Made by a program: the position numbers and the translations under genes. Source: Bacteroidota bacterium (lineage in GTDB: Bacteria > Bacteroidota > Bacteroidia > CAILMK01 > JACPUW01). Taken from it: DNA of 64,000 nucleotides. How positions within the stretch are numbered: position 1 is the stretch's first letter; each line of letters starts with the position of its first letter. The stretch is from contig JACPUW010000023.1 in NCBI GenBank assembly GCA_016192035.1, positions 1 through 64,000 on the forward strand. The letters are read 5' to 3'. This document shows positions 17,371-25,603 of this stretch, one piece after another. The notes beneath the pieces are model-generated. The model was not told the DNA's origin. It worked only from the letters and a program-made list of their open reading frames with translations, and did no database searches.

Positions 17371-18045
17371 ATGCATTATACATCATCGCTTTACACCCAT
17401 ATGGCCGCCCATGCCAATCCCGAATTGGCCTTGCCAATGGAGCGCTACATGCGCAACAAGTTTCCCTTTTTCGGTATAAAGACACCAAACCGGGAGGCAC
17501 TGGTGAGGGAGTTCTTGAACAACAACGGTAAACCTGAGCAGGGAACCCTTGACCAGGTGTGCCGCGAATGCTGGGCCATGCCCCAACGGGAGATGCAGTA
17601 TGTGGCCATGAAACTGTGCCTTACCATGCATAGGCAATGGGACGGTCATACCATAGGGCTTATGGAGTGGATGGCCACCACCAAACCCTGGTGGGATACC
17701 GTGGATTTCATTGCGGGCAACCTAATGGGGAAATGGTTAAAAAACCGGAACGGCCAGATAAGATCCATTGTGCTTGAATGGCTTGATGGCCATGATATGT
17801 GGCTGTGGCGCTGCGCCATACTGTTTCAACTAAAGTACAAGTTGGAAACCGATACCGAACTGCTATCCATAGCCATACACCGGCTCAAACACCACCAAGA
17901 GTTTTTTATACAAAAAGCCATTGGCTGGGCACTGCGACAGTATGGCTACCACAACCCATCATGGGTAATCTCCTTTGTGGACAATACGGAACTGAAACCG
18001 CTCTCTAAGCGCGAGGCATTAAGAATTATTAAACCCAGGGTTTAG
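17371..18045 (+). CDS. DNA alkylation repair protein, AlkD-like HEAT-repeat glycosylase
   Basis: 224 aa, all-helical. The family pattern is clear: MRNKFPFFGIKTPNREAL, REMQYVAMKL, TTKPWWDTVDFIAGNLMG and EFFIQKAIGWALRQYG. AlkD-type proteins excise N3- and N7-alkylpurines by a non-flipping mechanism; the active-site Trp and Asp pair fits WWDTVD here. ATG 17371 chosen over an in-frame TTG five codons upstream. Monocistronic by context. Confidence 0.87.
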   Translation: MHYTSSLYTHMAAHANPELALPMERYMRNKFPFFGIKTPNREALVREFLNNNGKPEQGTLDQVCRECWAMPQREMQYVAMKLCLTMHRQWDGHTIGLMEWMATTKPWWDTVDFIAGNLMGKWLKNRNGQIRSIVLEWLDGHDMWLWRCAILFQLKYKLETDTELLSIAIHRLKHHQEFFIQKAIGWALRQYGYHNPSWVISFVDNTELKPLSKREALRIIKPRV

Positions 18046-18128
18046 CACGGGTTCATGCCCCACCTTTGCGGCTGCTCAAGCTGACCGGTTTCATGGAAAG
18101 CGGCTGACCGTCTATTTCTTTGGCATAC

Positions 18129-19034
18129 ATGCTTATACTAATTGCTTTTGCCTCCATAGCCCTTATATGTTTGGCCATATATCTCCCTGCCAAGTTTGGA
18201 AAAGATTTGGTGCATGTGCACCAGGTGTCGGTTCCTTTTGAAACGGGCGCTCTCTGGATGCCTGAGTTGGCCCAACTATATGGATTATTTGCGCATAGCG
18301 CAGCAATAGGGCCGGCAGTAGGAGGCAAGCAAGAGGTAAGGTTTCCGTTTTTGCCACATTTGGGCAAGTATGAGCTCTTTGCCATATATACACCCGCCGG
18401 AACCATTGTGTTTATGCAGGGCTACAAGGAACAGTTTAGGGTATCTGTAGCACATAAAGGTGCGGGTTTGGAATTTGAACTGGCTTATGAATCAACAAAT
18501 TGGTGGAAGGAAGGGCTCTTTAGGATGCAATGGGCCGGGGTGGTGCGCAAATTTGACCGCACAGTAGAGGCGCTGATGGCACAAATAAAGGAATCAGGGC
18601 CATCGTTGGCAGTGCCCGGCCCAAGTCTTCTGGTGGGGCCAGTAGAGGAGGTGTCATTGCCAAGCCGCCCATCGGTTTTGGCTGCATTTGAAATACCCGT
18701 GGCTGATTTGGAGCGCGCCACTTGGTTTTACAAAGGGGTTTTTGGTTTTGAATTTACCACCTACCGCAAAGGGCTCTTTTGGATAAGCCACTTTGGGTAT
18801 GCGCAGCAGCCGTTTATGGGGGCACTCATTTTTGGTCATGGCTACATACCTCAACCAAATGGGGCCTTGGCATTTATCCCTGTTCAATTAATGGGGCTGG
18901 CAAGGCAACTGGTGCTTGACCACGGAGGGCAATTGGTGGCTAACTATGTAAATGCCAATGGGAATGAAATTACAAAATTTATAGATAGCGAGGGCAATAT
19001 GGCGGCGTTGTTGGGTAATTTCACACAGGTGTAA
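18129..19034 (+). CDS. Membrane-anchored protein with SRPBCC-like and VOC domains
   Basis: 301 aa. Residues 1-17 form a membrane helix (LILIAFASIALICLAIYLP). Residues about 20-160 resemble a weak SRPBCC/START-like domain of the anchored type (YLPAKF..., then strands with FRVSVAHKG). Residues about 185-300 are a VOC (glyoxalase-fold) domain with FEIPVADLERATWFYKGVFGF and EITKFIDSEGNMAALLG. VOC metal ligands are not obvious (Phe and Glu positions only). I recognise the C-terminal fold but not the function. The ATG at 18129 begins the helix. Confidence 0.65.
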   Translation: MLILIAFASIALICLAIYLPAKFGKDLVHVHQVSVPFETGALWMPELAQLYGLFAHSAAIGPAVGGKQEVRFPFLPHLGKYELFAIYTPAGTIVFMQGYKEQFRVSVAHKGAGLEFELAYESTNWWKEGLFRMQWAGVVRKFDRTVEALMAQIKESGPSLAVPGPSLLVGPVEEVSLPSRPSVLAAFEIPVADLERATWFYKGVFGFEFTTYRKGLFWISHFGYAQQPFMGALIFGHGYIPQPNGALAFIPVQLMGLARQLVLDHGGQLVANYVNANGNEITKFIDSEGNMAALLGNFTQV

Positions 19035-19068
19035 TTGTCCTACAGAGCCTGCCCTACATCTACTTTTG
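19035..19068 (+). promoter_or_regulatory. Promoter of ald (TTG-N23-TAcTTTTG)
   Basis: TACTTTTG at 19061-19068 is followed by CACC, and TTG at 19035-19037 stands 23 nt upstream, within the range described for Bacteroidota housekeeping promoters. The leader to ATG 19101 is about 25 nt. Confidence 0.65.
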
Positions 19069-19100
19069 CACCTTTATTACCTCAATAAAAAGAATCAATT

Positions 19101-20216
19101 ATGATCATTGGTGTACCCAAGGAAATTAAGAACAACGAAAACAGGGTAGGGTTGACCCCAGCATCAGCCCAAGAATATGTCAAGCGCGGCCATTCAGTCT
19201 ATGTGCAATCAGGTGCAGGTGAAGGCAGTGGATTCTCTAACGAGCTGTATGAGAATGCCGGTGCCCAAATTTTGCCCAGTATAGAAGATGTATATGGCAT
19301 AGCTGAAATGATAGTGAAAGTAAAAGAGCCCATAGCCCCTGAATACGGGCTTATTAAGAAAGACCAACTGCTCTTTACGTATTTCCACTTTGCTGCCGAT
19401 GAAACCCTTACCAACGCCATGATAAAAAGTGGCGCAGTATGCCTAGCGTATGAAACAGTGGAAAAAGCTGACCGCTCACTGCCCCTATTGGTGCCCATGA
19501 GTGAAGTAGCCGGACGCATGGCCACCCAGCAGGGAGCCAAGTACTTGGAAAAACCCAGTGGAGGCAGGGGCATACTCCTGGGCGGGGTGCCAGGCGTGAT
19601 GCCTGCCAAGGTACTCATACTGGGAGGCGGAGTGGTAGGAACCCAGGCCGCCCATATGGCCGCAGGCATGGGGGCTGATGTCATTATCATGGATATATCC
19701 CTAGAGCGAATGCGCTACTTGGACGATGTGATGCCCAAAAATGTGCACACCATGATGTCAAACGAATATAATATCCGCAATTTGTTGCCTTCCATTGATT
19801 TACTCATAGGCGGGGTGCTGATACCTGGCGCCAAGGCCCCACACTTGGTTACTCGCAACATGTTGCCCGCCATGCGCCCAGGTTCTGTGATAGTGGACGT
19901 GGCAGTGGACCAAGGCGGTTGTGTGGAAACTTGTAAGCCCACCACACACGCCAACCCAACTTTTGTAGTGGACGGAGTGGTGCACTACTGCGTGGCAAAC
20001 ATGCCCGGCGCGGTGCCCTATACTTCTACCATAGCACTGAACAATGCCACCCTGCCTTACGGTTTACAATTGGCCGCCAAAGGATGGAAGCAGGCTTGCC
20101 AAGACAACAAGGATTTGGCATTGGGCCTGAACGTGGTAAAAGGAGATGTGGTGTATAGGGCTGTGAGTGATGCTTTTGCCTTGCCATATGTAGAAGTGTC
20201 AAAGCACTTGGACTAA
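19101..20216 (+). CDS. ald: Alanine dehydrogenase
   Basis: 371 aa, normal for Ald. Catalyses NAD-dependent oxidative deamination of L-alanine to pyruvate. Seen: IGVPKEIKNNENRVGLTPASA, the substrate region FTYFHFAADE with the catalytic His, MSEVAGRMATQQGA, KPSGGRGILLGGVPGV, the Rossmann loop LILGGGVVGTQAA and VDQGGCVETCKPTTH. A strong promoter precedes it and a GC-rich hairpin follows, so it is likely a single-gene unit. Confidence 0.95.
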   Translation: MIIGVPKEIKNNENRVGLTPASAQEYVKRGHSVYVQSGAGEGSGFSNELYENAGAQILPSIEDVYGIAEMIVKVKEPIAPEYGLIKKDQLLFTYFHFAADETLTNAMIKSGAVCLAYETVEKADRSLPLLVPMSEVAGRMATQQGAKYLEKPSGGRGILLGGVPGVMPAKVLILGGGVVGTQAAHMAAGMGADVIIMDISLERMRYLDDVMPKNVHTMMSNEYNIRNLLPSIDLLIGGVLIPGAKAPHLVTRNMLPAMRPGSVIVDVAVDQGGCVETCKPTTHANPTFVVDGVVHYCVANMPGAVPYTSTIALNNATLPYGLQLAAKGWKQACQDNKDLALGLNVVKGDVVYRAVSDAFALPYVEVSKHLD

Positions 20217-20250
20217 GTAGCCCAATTTTTTATCAAATAAGGATGTATGT

Positions 20251-20277
20251 AAGGCCGGCCCGCTATGCGCCGGCCTT
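20251..20277 (+). terminator. GC-rich hairpin after ald
   Basis: Perfect 9-bp arms AAGGCCGGC and GCCGGCCTT with a 9-nt loop, 35 bp past the ald stop. No clear T-run follows (ACTTGCATT), so this is a hairpin terminator candidate rather than a textbook intrinsic terminator. Confidence 0.5.
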
Positions 20278-20364
20278 ACTTGCATTAATACCCTAATATG
20301 ATGTAAGTCACCTTTGGGCAAGGAGTGGGGCTGGAATTTTGAACCACTAAAAACAATACCTATC

Positions 20365-21213
20365 ATGAAGAACATCTTAGTTCCAACCGATTTTTCAGCC
20401 GAGGCACAAACCGCCCTAATGGTAGCCGTGGACATGGCCAAGCGGTTTGATGGCAATGTGGTTTTACTCAACGTGGTGGATGCTCCCAGTGGCTCCGGTA
20501 TCAGTGCAATGGGGGGTGGCTCAGGCAGCAATTTGGACGATGTTTATACCATCAAGTTGATAGAGCGCATGCGCAGCGAATTGGCTGAAATGGTGGCTCC
20601 TTTTGGCCCTGACGCTCCCATACGTACCGAAATGGCCTTGGGCGACCTTCACGATATGGTGAATGAACGCATAGCCCTTGACATGATTGACCTGGTAATC
20701 ATGGGTACCAAGGGCGCCGATGGTTTCCAAGAAGTAATGGTTGGCTCAAATGCCGAAAAGGTAGTAAGGAGGGCTACATGTCCCGTACTCGCTGTAAAGA
20801 ATTCGGGACTGGATATAGCCCCTGACCATATAGCTTTTGCTTCAGACTTTACGGAGAATTATGACATCATTGCTCCAAAACTCATGGCTTTCCAACAAGT
20901 GTTTGGTGCAACCCTTCATTTACTTTTTGTAAATACCCCTAACAAGTTTGAACCTAGCAGCGAATCGAACAAACGGATGAAATCCTTTGCCGACCGCTAT
21001 CACCTGACCAACTATACCATGAATGTGTACAATCACCGTGACGAGGAGGATGGTATATTGGGTTTTGCCGAAGAACGGGACATGGACATCATAGCCGTGG
21101 CCACCCATAGCCGGCAGGGCCTGGCCCATCTCTTATCGGGAAGTATTGCCGAAGGGGTGGTAAACCACTCCCTGAAGCCTGTGCTTACTTTTAGTCTTAA
21201 GTATATCAAATAG
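20365..21213 (+). CDS. Universal stress protein, tandem Usp domains
   Basis: 282 aa from ATG 20365. Two Usp folds: about 1-145 (KNILVPTDFSAEAQTAL ... LVIMGTKGADGF ... GSNAEKVVRRATCPVLAV) and about 150-282 (HIAFASDFTENYD ... IIAVATHSRQGLAHLLSGSIAEGVVNHS). The second domain lacks some of the ATP-loop residues seen in the first. Such tandem proteins bind nucleotide and respond to stress; the exact role is not set. Confidence 0.88.
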   Translation: MKNILVPTDFSAEAQTALMVAVDMAKRFDGNVVLLNVVDAPSGSGISAMGGGSGSNLDDVYTIKLIERMRSELAEMVAPFGPDAPIRTEMALGDLHDMVNERIALDMIDLVIMGTKGADGFQEVMVGSNAEKVVRRATCPVLAVKNSGLDIAPDHIAFASDFTENYDIIAPKLMAFQQVFGATLHLLFVNTPNKFEPSSESNKRMKSFADRYHLTNYTMNVYNHRDEEDGILGFAEERDMDIIAVATHSRQGLAHLLSGSIAEGVVNHSLKPVLTFSLKYIK

Positions 21214-21454
21214 ATATGCGTTCGGTGCGGATGCATTTCACTTAAGTACGGGCCATAGGTATATACTATTTCGCATAGATGGCCCCTAGGCCAGGAACCA
21301 AAAAGTGCTATTCTAGGCGGTTTGGTATGTCCATATTTTTGGAAACTTGGTCGAATAGTTTGTTACCTGTTCACCCTTTGGTTTTTATTTGCCGATTGTC
21401 CATTGATAAGGCGTTAGCACCCAATGGCACAAGGCCAAAGAATAGAAAACCAAA

Positions 21455-24094
21455 ATGGCAGATGAAGACCGCTTAGCCCAGAGGGCCATCTTGCAAAGGA
21501 TGTTTGAAGCCTCGGTAGATGGGGTGAGCGTGATGGACTTGGCTACCCAAAGCTATATCATGGTAAATCCAGCCAAGCTGGCCATGATGGGTTATACCAA
21601 AGAGGAATACCTTGCCCTTAACCCGCTGGACACCATCATGGATATACAGGAAGGCGGGCGTGATAAGCATGATTTGGCACAGGAGCATTTATCTATTTTG
21701 TCCAGGCAGGGCTACCATAGCGGGCAACTCCTACTAAGGCGGAAGGATGGCAGTCCGCTGATCTGTTCGGTAAGCTCCCAACATATAGACCACCTGGGGC
21801 AATCAATGTTGGTAACCTTTATCAGGCCAATTGCGGATAAAGTGCTTATAGAGACAAAGATGCGTGAAGCCCAGTTGCTCAAGGACGCGCTCTTGGACAA
21901 TTCCTTTGACGGACTATTGCTATACAACATGTCAGTGGGCAAGTGGGTGGTGGCCAATCAAACGATAGCCTTACTAACAGGCTATGACCAGGAAGTGGTA
22001 CTCCAAATGCCAATAGACAAACTGTTTGTAGAAGATAGCAAGACGGGGCAGGCGGCTGGTGGCCTGCTTCACCACACCATAGGGTCACTGGCACCAGGCG
22101 GACGCTCGCGGTTTCTTCAGAAGGTTTGCAGGGTGGACGGCCATGCTTTTACGGCAGAAGTTAATGTGATGCGGCTTGAGGCTCCTGAAAACCATTTGGC
22201 CGTAGTGGCCATCAAGGATATATCCAAGTCTATAGAGCTATCAAGGCAATTAGAAGAAACCCGAAACAAATTCCAAGGCCTATTTGAACATTCGGTTTTG
22301 GGCCTGCTCACCATGAACCAAGAGTCCACTATTCAAATGGTGAACACTACCCTATGCCGCGTGTTGCAGCGCGAGAAGAAGGATTTGGTAGGCTTGAGTT
22401 TTGGCGAGTTCTTGTACGGCAAAGAAGCTGGCAAGGATAAAGTATTTCAAATCAATGATTTAATTGTTCAGAAAAAGGGTTTTGCCCTTGAGCGTGGCTA
22501 TACCCTTCCTGACGGACACCACATATGGCTCCGGTTTAGGAGCCGCCCCTTGTATGAAGCTTCGGTGGGCGAGTTTACCGTGTTGACCGCAGTAGAAGAC
22601 ATTACCGAAAGGAAACACATGACCGATAGGCTAGTGCTCAGCGAGTCAAAGCTCAAGGAGGCAGCAGGCATGGCAAAACTGGCGCACTGGACTCTGGATT
22701 ACAAGCTCAAGGTCTTTTCGCCTTCCAAGGATTTTTATGAACTGCTCGAGCTGGCGCCAGATATGGAACTGGGTTATGAAGTTTGGATGGGCCATGTGGC
22801 ACCTGAGGATCGGGAGCGGGTGCTCCTCAATTGGGAAGAAGCACTGGCCTCCCATAGGCCATTGTCCATAGAGTATGACCTGATAACCAATAGGGGAAAG
22901 CGCAAACATGTACAAGGTATGTACAAGGTAGTACTGGATACCGTAGGCGAAGTGGATCAAGTTTTTGGCATAGTGCAGGATATCACTGACAAACGGGTGG
23001 CCATGGAAGCACTTGCCGTGAGTGAAACACGGTTTAGGCGCTTGGCGGAAAATTCACCAAATGTGATGTTTAAGCTCCGGGTACACCCAGAAATAGCCAT
23101 AGAGTATGCCAGTCCGGCGGTAGAGCACATGTTCGGTTATTCGGTCCATGAATTATTGTCTCCCAATAGATTTCAGGAATTCAGGCTTATAGATAAAAAG
23201 CTGGCTGTAGTGATTGGCCGATACCTTATGGACGGCGAATGGGCCAAAAGTCTAATTTGCCAAATGCCCCGGGCCAATGGTACCCTGATTTGGGTGGAAG
23301 TGAAGTGCAGCCCTATCATCAACGATGGCGGTGAAATTGATGCATTTGAAGGGGTTATTGTGGACATTGACGCACTAAAGAGAAAGGAAGCTGAGCTACT
23401 TGAGCAAAAAGCCGATCTCATAGCCAAGAACAATGAACTGGAGCAGTTTACCTATATCGCTTCACATGACCTGCGGTCGCCGGTAGTCAACATTAACACG
23501 CTGCTGGGCATGTTGGATTTTGACAAAATGACTCAGGAAAACAAAGAGATATTCAATCGATTGGTTACCGCCTCGCACAAATTGTATGAAACCCTCCACG
23601 ATTTAATAGATGTGATATCTGTGGACAAAAGGACTACATCGCCTTTCGAAAAATTGAATATATCGCAAATTATCAATGATATACGTCTTCAATTAACCGA
23701 ACTGATAGACGAGACCGGCGCCCACATTCATGAGGATTTGAAAGTGAAAGACATGCGCTATGTAAGGGTGCACCTAAAGAGCATATTGCAAAACTTGATA
23801 ACGAATGCCATTAAATACCGATTGCCCAACAGGGCTCCCCATATACGGATTCAAACGGAGCAAACGGTTGATTTTGTAGTGATAAAAGTAAGTGACAATG
23901 GAATGGGCATGAACCTAGAAAGAATGGGAAGCCGGCTTTTCGGCATGTTTCAAGTGTTTCATGAGGGAAAGGGAGGCAAGGGATTGGGCCTTTACCTCAC
24001 CAAACGGCAGATAGAGCAATTTGGCGGAAAGATATATGTGGAAAGCACTCCCGGCCAGGGTACTACATTTAACATATATCTCAAAGAGCAGTAG
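21455..24094 (+). CDS. Cytosolic multi-PAS sensor histidine kinase
   Basis: 879 aa with no membrane segment. Five PAS-type modules are visible by their starts: about 10 (MFEASVDGVSVMDLATQSYIMVN), 135 (LLDNSFDGLLLYNMS), 265 (FQGLFEHSVLGLLTMNQ), 395 (AHWTLDYKLKVFSPSKDFYELL, PAS_3-like) and 525 (RFRRLAENSPNVMFKL). Then the HisKA-like H-box IASHDLRSP with His671, N-box LITNAIKYR, G1 DNGMGM and G2 GGKGLGLYLTK. It should autophosphorylate at His671 in response to a cytosolic signal; no response regulator lies in the window. Confidence 0.88.
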   Translation: MADEDRLAQRAILQRMFEASVDGVSVMDLATQSYIMVNPAKLAMMGYTKEEYLALNPLDTIMDIQEGGRDKHDLAQEHLSILSRQGYHSGQLLLRRKDGSPLICSVSSQHIDHLGQSMLVTFIRPIADKVLIETKMREAQLLKDALLDNSFDGLLLYNMSVGKWVVANQTIALLTGYDQEVVLQMPIDKLFVEDSKTGQAAGGLLHHTIGSLAPGGRSRFLQKVCRVDGHAFTAEVNVMRLEAPENHLAVVAIKDISKSIELSRQLEETRNKFQGLFEHSVLGLLTMNQESTIQMVNTTLCRVLQREKKDLVGLSFGEFLYGKEAGKDKVFQINDLIVQKKGFALERGYTLPDGHHIWLRFRSRPLYEASVGEFTVLTAVEDITERKHMTDRLVLSESKLKEAAGMAKLAHWTLDYKLKVFSPSKDFYELLELAPDMELGYEVWMGHVAPEDRERVLLNWEEALASHRPLSIEYDLITNRGKRKHVQGMYKVVLDTVGEVDQVFGIVQDITDKRVAMEALAVSETRFRRLAENSPNVMFKLRVHPEIAIEYASPAVEHMFGYSVHELLSPNRFQEFRLIDKKLAVVIGRYLMDGEWAKSLICQMPRANGTLIWVEVKCSPIINDGGEIDAFEGVIVDIDALKRKEAELLEQKADLIAKNNELEQFTYIASHDLRSPVVNINTLLGMLDFDKMTQENKEIFNRLVTASHKLYETLHDLIDVISVDKRTTSPFEKLNISQIINDIRLQLTELIDETGAHIHEDLKVKDMRYVRVHLKSILQNLITNAIKYRLPNRAPHIRIQTEQTVDFVVIKVSDNGMGMNLERMGSRLFGMFQVFHEGKGGKGLGLYLTKRQIEQFGGKIYVESTPGQGTTFNIYLKEQ

Positions 24095-24098
24095 GCGT

Positions 24099-25298
24099 TT
24101 ATGAGTTAATCCAGCGGGCTAGGCCGCTGTAGTCAGGTGTAATTTGGCCGTTTGTGCAAATGGTGGCCCTCTCTAGTAGCGGATTGTCCATGCCCTGCAT
24201 TAGCCGCGGTATCACCTCATCACATATTATTTGACCAAAGTCCTGGGAGGCGTCGCGCGGCAATTCGTTTGGTAGATTGCCTATGGCCATTACATCTATG
24301 CTTTCTGCCCCAAAGGGAATCGTAGGTTTGCCACTTGCTATGTCATATGCTAAGTATGGCTCAAGGCTGCTCGTTTGGCGGGTGGTAAGGGGCACACTTC
24401 CATTCACATCGCAGGTTATATCGGCTATCAGGCGAATAGAAAAGCGTGGGTCCGACATTTCAGCCAATTCAAAGAGACGGGGCGCGCGATAGTCCCAAAA
24501 CATGCCGTTGATAAGCACATGAGCTACCCGCGCATAAGGGGCAAATGCCGACAGGGTAGAGGATGGGTCGCGGTGAAATAGCGTGCGGTCAAAAGGGGAT
24601 CCACCCTTCAAGGTGTACAGGTGGGAGCTGTGCAGGGTGGCAAACACGCAGTGGTCATATTCGTTAGCCAAAAGATCATCAGGGCTTACTTCTTTTATGC
24701 CAGCCAAATGTAAAAGTTGGTGGGCACCCTGGCCCACCCGGCCCGTGCCTGTAAGCGCAATTTTTATTGGCGGTAACCGGAGTTGTTCATAGTGCTGCAC
24801 CAAGGCATCAAACGAACCCAATTTGTGGGGTGATGGCAGGTCAAATGCTTCCCATTTTTTTCCTATCATGCACAGGGCATAGTGGGCGCCCACTATGCCG
24901 GCCCACTTACCAAAACCAATCAGGCGCTGGCCCTGCTCATTGGTGAGCAACTCATAGTCCATAAGCGTGTTGTGCTTGTCCACAAATGCTTGTAGCATGG
25001 TCTTGTTGTGGGCCTGCAGCTTAGTGGTATGCGAAAAAATCAGGTACGCCTTGCCGGGGATAATTCTTTCGGGCGGTACTTCTTTGATTCCCAGCAGCAC
25101 CTGGCATTCGTCCAGGTCATCGCACACATCCACCCCAGCTTGTTCGTATTCAAGGTCGGAATAACACCTGTCCCCATAGGACTCTACTACCACTTGCAGG
25201 CCAGGCCATTGATCCATCAAACGCTGGCATTGCTTAGGGCTCAGGGCCACACGCACATCTGCAGGCACTTTATACTCGCGCAGTAAACCTATCTTCAT
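24099..25298 (-). CDS. AlaDh/PNT-fold dehydrogenase, saccharopine dehydrogenase (LYS1)-like
   Basis: 399 aa from ATG 25298. N-terminal AlaDh/PNT domain KIGLLREYKVPADVRVALSPKQC, with IKEVPPERIIPGKAYLIFSHTTKLQ; Rossmann loop IALTGTGRVGQGAHQLL; C-terminal VPLTTRQTSSLEPYLAYD. This resembles NAD-dependent saccharopine dehydrogenase (lysine-forming) and its bacterial relatives of uncertain substrate. A longer reading to 25499 was rejected since the promoter-like box at 25318 lies between. Tail-to-tail with the kinase gene, 4 bp apart. Confidence 0.8.
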   Translation of the reverse strand: MKIGLLREYKVPADVRVALSPKQCQRLMDQWPGLQVVVESYGDRCYSDLEYEQAGVDVCDDLDECQVLLGIKEVPPERIIPGKAYLIFSHTTKLQAHNKTMLQAFVDKHNTLMDYELLTNEQGQRLIGFGKWAGIVGAHYALCMIGKKWEAFDLPSPHKLGSFDALVQHYEQLRLPPIKIALTGTGRVGQGAHQLLHLAGIKEVSPDDLLANEYDHCVFATLHSSHLYTLKGGSPFDRTLFHRDPSSTLSAFAPYARVAHVLINGMFWDYRAPRLFELAEMSDPRFSIRLIADITCDVNGSVPLTTRQTSSLEPYLAYDIASGKPTIPFGAESIDVMAIGNLPNELPRDASQDFGQIICDEVIPRLMQGMDNPLLERATICTNGQITPDYSGLARWINS

Positions 25299-25317
25299 AC
25301 AGGGGGTAGATAAGGCG

Positions 25318-25325
25318 CAAAAGTA
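25318..25325 (-). promoter_or_regulatory. -7 element TACTTTTG for the LYS1-like gene
   Basis: On the minus strand the sequence is TACTTTTG followed by CGCC, 20 nt upstream of ATG 25298. No TTG is at a suitable distance upstream. Confidence 0.45.
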
Positions 25326-25383
25326 GCTTATAGGCAGGGTGAGGGTGGAGGGCTTGGGTTTGCATTGGGTTTCACCGGGCGGC

Positions 25384-25403
25384 CATGTGTTGCCAAACAC
25401 ATG
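25384..25403. repeat. Inverted repeat CATGTGTT-GCCA-AACACATG
   Basis: Perfect 8-bp arms with a 4-nt centre. It lies 86 bp upstream of the LYS1-like start and 200 bp upstream of the AlbA_2 start. Could be a regulator site for either gene. Confidence 0.45.
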
Positions 25404-25531
25404 AAAGAAAGGGGGGCGCCGGCATTTGGTTTCATCAGTAAAGGCTTGGCGTTTATATTTGCCCTGGCCAATAATAAACATGAACAATACCAGCCACATA
25501 GCCCGGACTGTCTTTCAGTGGGGATGGTATA

Positions 25532-25550
25532 ACCGGTTTTTAAAAACGGT
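25532..25550. repeat. Near-palindrome ACCG-g-TTTTTAAAAA-CGGT
   Basis: A 19-bp dyad with one extra G in the left arm, ending 53 bp before the ATG of the AlbA_2/winged-helix gene. Position and symmetry suit an autoregulatory operator. Confidence 0.4.
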
Positions 25551-25603
25551 GAATGTTTTGTTGCTAATTTGTAAAATAATTAAATGAAGCACGAGGATAG
25601 AAA

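Larger units (their letters stand above)
25299..25603. other. Intergenic region, 305 bp, between divergent dehydrogenase and AlbA_2 genes
   Basis: Holds a -7 element for the dehydrogenase (25318-25325, minus), a perfect 8-bp inverted repeat at 25384-25403 and an AT-rich near-palindrome at 25532-25550 upstream of the AlbA_2 gene. No gene is supported. Confidence 0.6.

Noticed and set aside
17280-17531. Small + strand frame before the AlkD-like gene
   Set aside because: It overlaps the N-terminus of the AlkD-like protein in another frame and shows no domain.
25299-25499. N-terminal extension of the LYS1-like protein
   Set aside because: Family proteins start at KIGLLREY; a -7 box lies inside the extension.
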